From an uncultured Clostridia bacterium (GTDB lineage: Bacteria; Bacillota; Clostridia; Oscillospirales; Oscillospiraceae), in the NCBI GenBank assembly GCA_947169005.1, contig CAMVOG010000138.1, forward strand, positions 1-6,496: a stretch of DNA of 6,496 nt. Reading direction: 5' to 3'. The notes under the pieces were generated by a model. That model had not been told where the DNA came from. It made no database searches and worked only from the letters and a program-made list of their open reading frames with translations. Positions within the stretch are counted from its first letter, which is position 1. Each line of letters begins with the position of its first letter. Of the stretch, positions 4,447 through 6,496 are shown one piece after another. The position numbers were made by a program, and so were the translations under genes.

Positions 4447-6496
4447 ATGAAAAAACACCTGCTGCCGCTGCTGCTGATGCTGGCCCTGCTCCTCTGCCTC
4501 GCCCCCGCCGCCGCGGCGGAGGAGGACGACGGCTGGAACACGGACGTGAGCGCCATCCCCTTTATAGGCAACCAGGGGGCTAACTACGTTATCACCGCCC
4601 AGCTCAGCACGCCCTCCCGCTCCTTTCTCTTTGCCAACGACGCCGGGGGCGTCACCCTGGTGGAGTGCGGGCTCAAGCCGGACTTCTCCAACGCGGAGGA
4701 GGCCCTGCTGGTGGCGGAGTTCGACGGGGAGCTGGAGCCCCTGCGCTGGCGCCTGCTGGGGCTGCCGAACGCGCAAAGATGGTGCGGCTTTCTCAGCGGA
4801 ACGGATTATTACTACGTTATCTACTCCACCGGCGGGAGCGGGCTGAGCGTCGATCAGTACAACAAGGACTGGACGCTGAAGCAGCGCAGCACGCGCAGCG
4901 TTGCCAATACATCGTCCTTCCCCCACAATGATTTCGACGTCTGCCAGGCCGGGGACCGCATCGTCATCGCCACGAACCACACGATGTCGAACGGGCATGA
5001 GGCCAATCTGCGGCTGGAGCTGGACGCCGAGACCCTGGCCCTCAAGGTGGCGCAGAAGGGTGTGGCCGACTACCAGGGCTACGCCAGCCATGCCTATCTG
5101 CCGGAGGCGGTCTATAACGACGGCTTCATTTATACCATTGACCACGCCACCGGCATCCCCAAGGAGGGCGTCGTGCTGAGCACCTATGAGGGAAGCCTCG
5201 GCACCTGCAGGAAGCTGCTGTACGGGCCGCTCACGGCCTTTAACAACTGGCAGGACTGGGGCAGTCTCGGCAACGCCGTCCCCGCGGGCGGCGGCATCCT
5301 GCTTGCCTACAACGAGGGGCCCTACTCGAATAGCGACCCCGACGGCCCCGCCCGCTGCAACGTCTATCTCTACTACGGCAACGCCCGTACCAAAACGCAG
5401 AAGGACCTGCAGATTTCCTTCAACGGCAAGGCTGCCACCCCCTTTGTGACCGCCATCGACGAAAACCACGGCTACGTCCTCTGGAACCAGGAGGTGCGCT
5501 CTGACCGCGACGCGTCGGAGCTGGACTATATCCCCTGGACCATCACGGAGGGCGAGCTGAGCGTGGGCGAGATCCGGACGGCGACGGATCGCCTCCTCTC
5601 GGACTGCGAGCCTATCCCCTGGAAGGGCGGCCTGCTCTGGTTTACGGTAAACGGCTACGGCGATCTGAAGCTCCACACTCTCGGGGCGGACGGCAGCCTG
5701 GGGCTGAAGGACTTCCACAGGATTCACCGCTGGAAGACCCTCAGTACGACGGAGCCCACCTGCGTCGAGGACGGCTGCCATGAGCAGCGCTGCCTGGTCT
5801 GCGGCGTGGAGGAAACGGAGGTCATCCCCGCCCTGGGACATTATCTTATGGAGTTCCGCAAGGGCAGCGCCCCCACCTGTCTGGGAACAGGGACGCTGGA
5901 CTACTATTATTGCTGGCGCTGCCATAAGTACTTCGCAGACGAGGCCGGTACGGAGGAGCTGGAGGAGCTCACCATCCCCGCCCTGGGCCACGACTGGCAG
6001 GAGGAGCTTTTGCAGGAGGCCGACTGCGTGACCCAGACGGACGGGAGCCGCCGCCGTACCTGCGCCCGCTGCGGCAAGATCGAAACGGAAACGCTGTATT
6101 ACCGCCTGGCCCATCAACTGGAGCATATCGAGGCCAAGGAGCCCGGCTGCACGGAGGCGGGCTGGTACGAGCACTACCGCTGCTCCGTCTGCAAGCGCAT
6201 GTACGCCGACGAGGGGGCCAACCGGGAGTATTACTACGTGGGCAGGCTGGCCCTGGGCCACGCCTGCGCCTGGGTGGAGCGGCAGGAGCCCACGGAGACC
6301 GTGGCGGGCCATATCGGCCACTACCTTTGCTCCCGCTGCGGCAAGACCTTCTCCGATGAATACGGCAACTACGAGCTGACGGCGGAAGAGGTCCTCCTGC
6401 CCGCAAGCCATCCGCTGCCCGGGGATATTGACCAGGACGGCCGCGTGGACCGGGCGGACGCCGCCCTGCTCTTCCGCCTGGTCTCCGCGGGCGATA
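4447..6496 (+). CDS. Secreted propeller-like protein with CxxC repeats and a type I dockerin (3' partial)
   Basis: The frame is open for 683 codons from ATG 4447 to the window edge. GGAGG lies at 4434-4438. Residues 1-24 are a Sec signal peptide (MKK, a Leu-rich core, then APAAAA before EE), with cleavage likely after A24. Residues 25-426 contain about seven repeating strand groups such as DYYYVIYSTG, GDRIVIATNHT, DGFIYTIDHATG, GGILLAYNEG, HGYVLWNQE and GGLLWFTVNG. This suggests a beta-propeller-like surface body, as inference. Residues 427-654 hold five repeats, each opening with His and most carrying a CxxC. From D660 the motif D-x-D-x-D-G with D671 at position 12 is the first calcium loop of a type I dockerin, cut by the window end. 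Dockerins bind cohesins on a scaffold or another secreted protein. No catalytic motif is visible, so the role may be binding or structural. The partner is unknown. Confidence 0.85.
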   Translation, partial: MKKHLLPLLLMLALLLCLAPAAAAEEDDGWNTDVSAIPFIGNQGANYVITAQLSTPSRSFLFANDAGGVTLVECGLKPDFSNAEEALLVAEFDGELEPLRWRLLGLPNAQRWCGFLSGTDYYYVIYSTGGSGLSVDQYNKDWTLKQRSTRSVANTSSFPHNDFDVCQAGDRIVIATNHTMSNGHEANLRLELDAETLALKVAQKGVADYQGYASHAYLPEAVYNDGFIYTIDHATGIPKEGVVLSTYEGSLGTCRKLLYGPLTAFNNWQDWGSLGNAVPAGGGILLAYNEGPYSNSDPDGPARCNVYLYYGNARTKTQKDLQISFNGKAATPFVTAIDENHGYVLWNQEVRSDRDASELDYIPWTITEGELSVGEIRTATDRLLSDCEPIPWKGGLLWFTVNGYGDLKLHTLGADGSLGLKDFHRIHRWKTLSTTEPTCVEDGCHEQRCLVCGVEETEVIPALGHYLMEFRKGSAPTCLGTGTLDYYYCWRCHKYFADEAGTEELEELTIPALGHDWQEELLQEADCVTQTDGSRRRTCARCGKIETETLYYRLAHQLEHIEAKEPGCTEAGWYEHYRCSVCKRMYADEGANREYYYVGRLALGHACAWVERQEPTETVAGHIGHYLCSRCGKTFSDEYGNYELTAEEVLLPASHPLPGDIDQDGRVDRADAALLFRLVSAGD
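5725..6408 (+). repeat. Five CxxC protein repeats in the dockerin protein
   Basis: Repeats begin at residues H427, H465, H515, H556 and H605, and their lengths are 38, 50, 41, 49 and 50. Each has an early Cys, usually after E-P or A-P, then a CxxC pair: C449/C452, C489/C492, C539/C542, C579/C582 and C628/C631. Most units end in A-L-G. Repeats 1 and 3 are short, while 2, 4 and 5 are long and add a [FY]-[AS]-D-E segment after the CxxC. In repeat 5 the early Cys is replaced by E617. Such repeats are common between the main body and the dockerin or anchor in secreted Clostridia proteins, where they may act as metal-binding spacers. Confidence 0.8.

Noticed and set aside
4447..4518. Lipoprotein signal in the dockerin protein
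   Set aside because: The only Cys in the signal peptide follows LLL, which is a poor lipobox, and a clear AxA-type cleavage site follows downstream.
3255..4571. A 438-codon open frame on the minus strand across tsf
   Set aside because: It is antisense to rpsB and tsf and has a His/Leu/Gly-rich product with no family character. It is a codon-bias shadow.
4321..6411. A 696-codon open frame on the minus strand
   Set aside because: It lies opposite the secreted dockerin gene, which has its own promoter, ribosome binding site, signal peptide and recognisable domains. The minus-strand product is low-complexity Ala/Gly/Val/Leu-rich, typical of antisense frames in GC-rich genes, and would read through the terminator.

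Overview
The window reads as a piece of a GC-rich Firmicutes chromosome, most likely a gut Clostridia of the Oscillospiraceae type. The reasons are the strongly GC-biased third positions, consensus AGGAGG-type ribosome binding sites, sigma-A promoters with TTGCAT and TATAAT-like boxes, a secreted dockerin protein with CxxC repeats, and a typical rpsB-tsf operon. The lineage is inferred, since no RNA marker is present.

Layout, all on the plus strand. Bases 1-1350 hold the C-terminal half of a glycoside hydrolase family 2 enzyme of the exo-glucosaminidase/beta-mannosidase type. Its last 13 residues are encoded by a CAATGGA-like tandem array. Bases 1309-2486 form a repeat-rich, AT-richer island. 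Two directly repeated 84-85 bp elements, each with GGGGACGGTT arms, bracket an Imm53-like immunity gene whose C-terminus is replaced by repeat sequence, a 42-codon relic-like ORF, and an intact DUF4279-type gene with a TTG start. One sampled line of the island is 38% GC, against 63% in a sampled line of rpsB. The second element ends 17 bp upstream of the rpsB -35 box.

Bases 2504-4381 are a compact ribosomal operon: a strong promoter, a structured leader of about 125 nt, rpsB (S2), tsf (EF-Ts), and a textbook intrinsic terminator. Bases 4383-6496 hold a new promoter and a secreted protein with a signal peptide, a propeller-like body, five CxxC repeats and the start of a type I dockerin, cut by the window end. 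A long minus-strand open frame covers this gene but is a composition shadow.

The conserved operon and the two carbohydrate- or surface-related genes are ordinary. The most unusual part is the immunity-gene and REP-like-repeat island at 1309-2486. It looks like mobile or decaying accessory DNA between a degradative enzyme and a housekeeping operon. I see no complete undescribed system. The best leads are the repeat family with its possible transposase relic, the rpsB leader structure, and the propeller-CxxC-dockerin protein.
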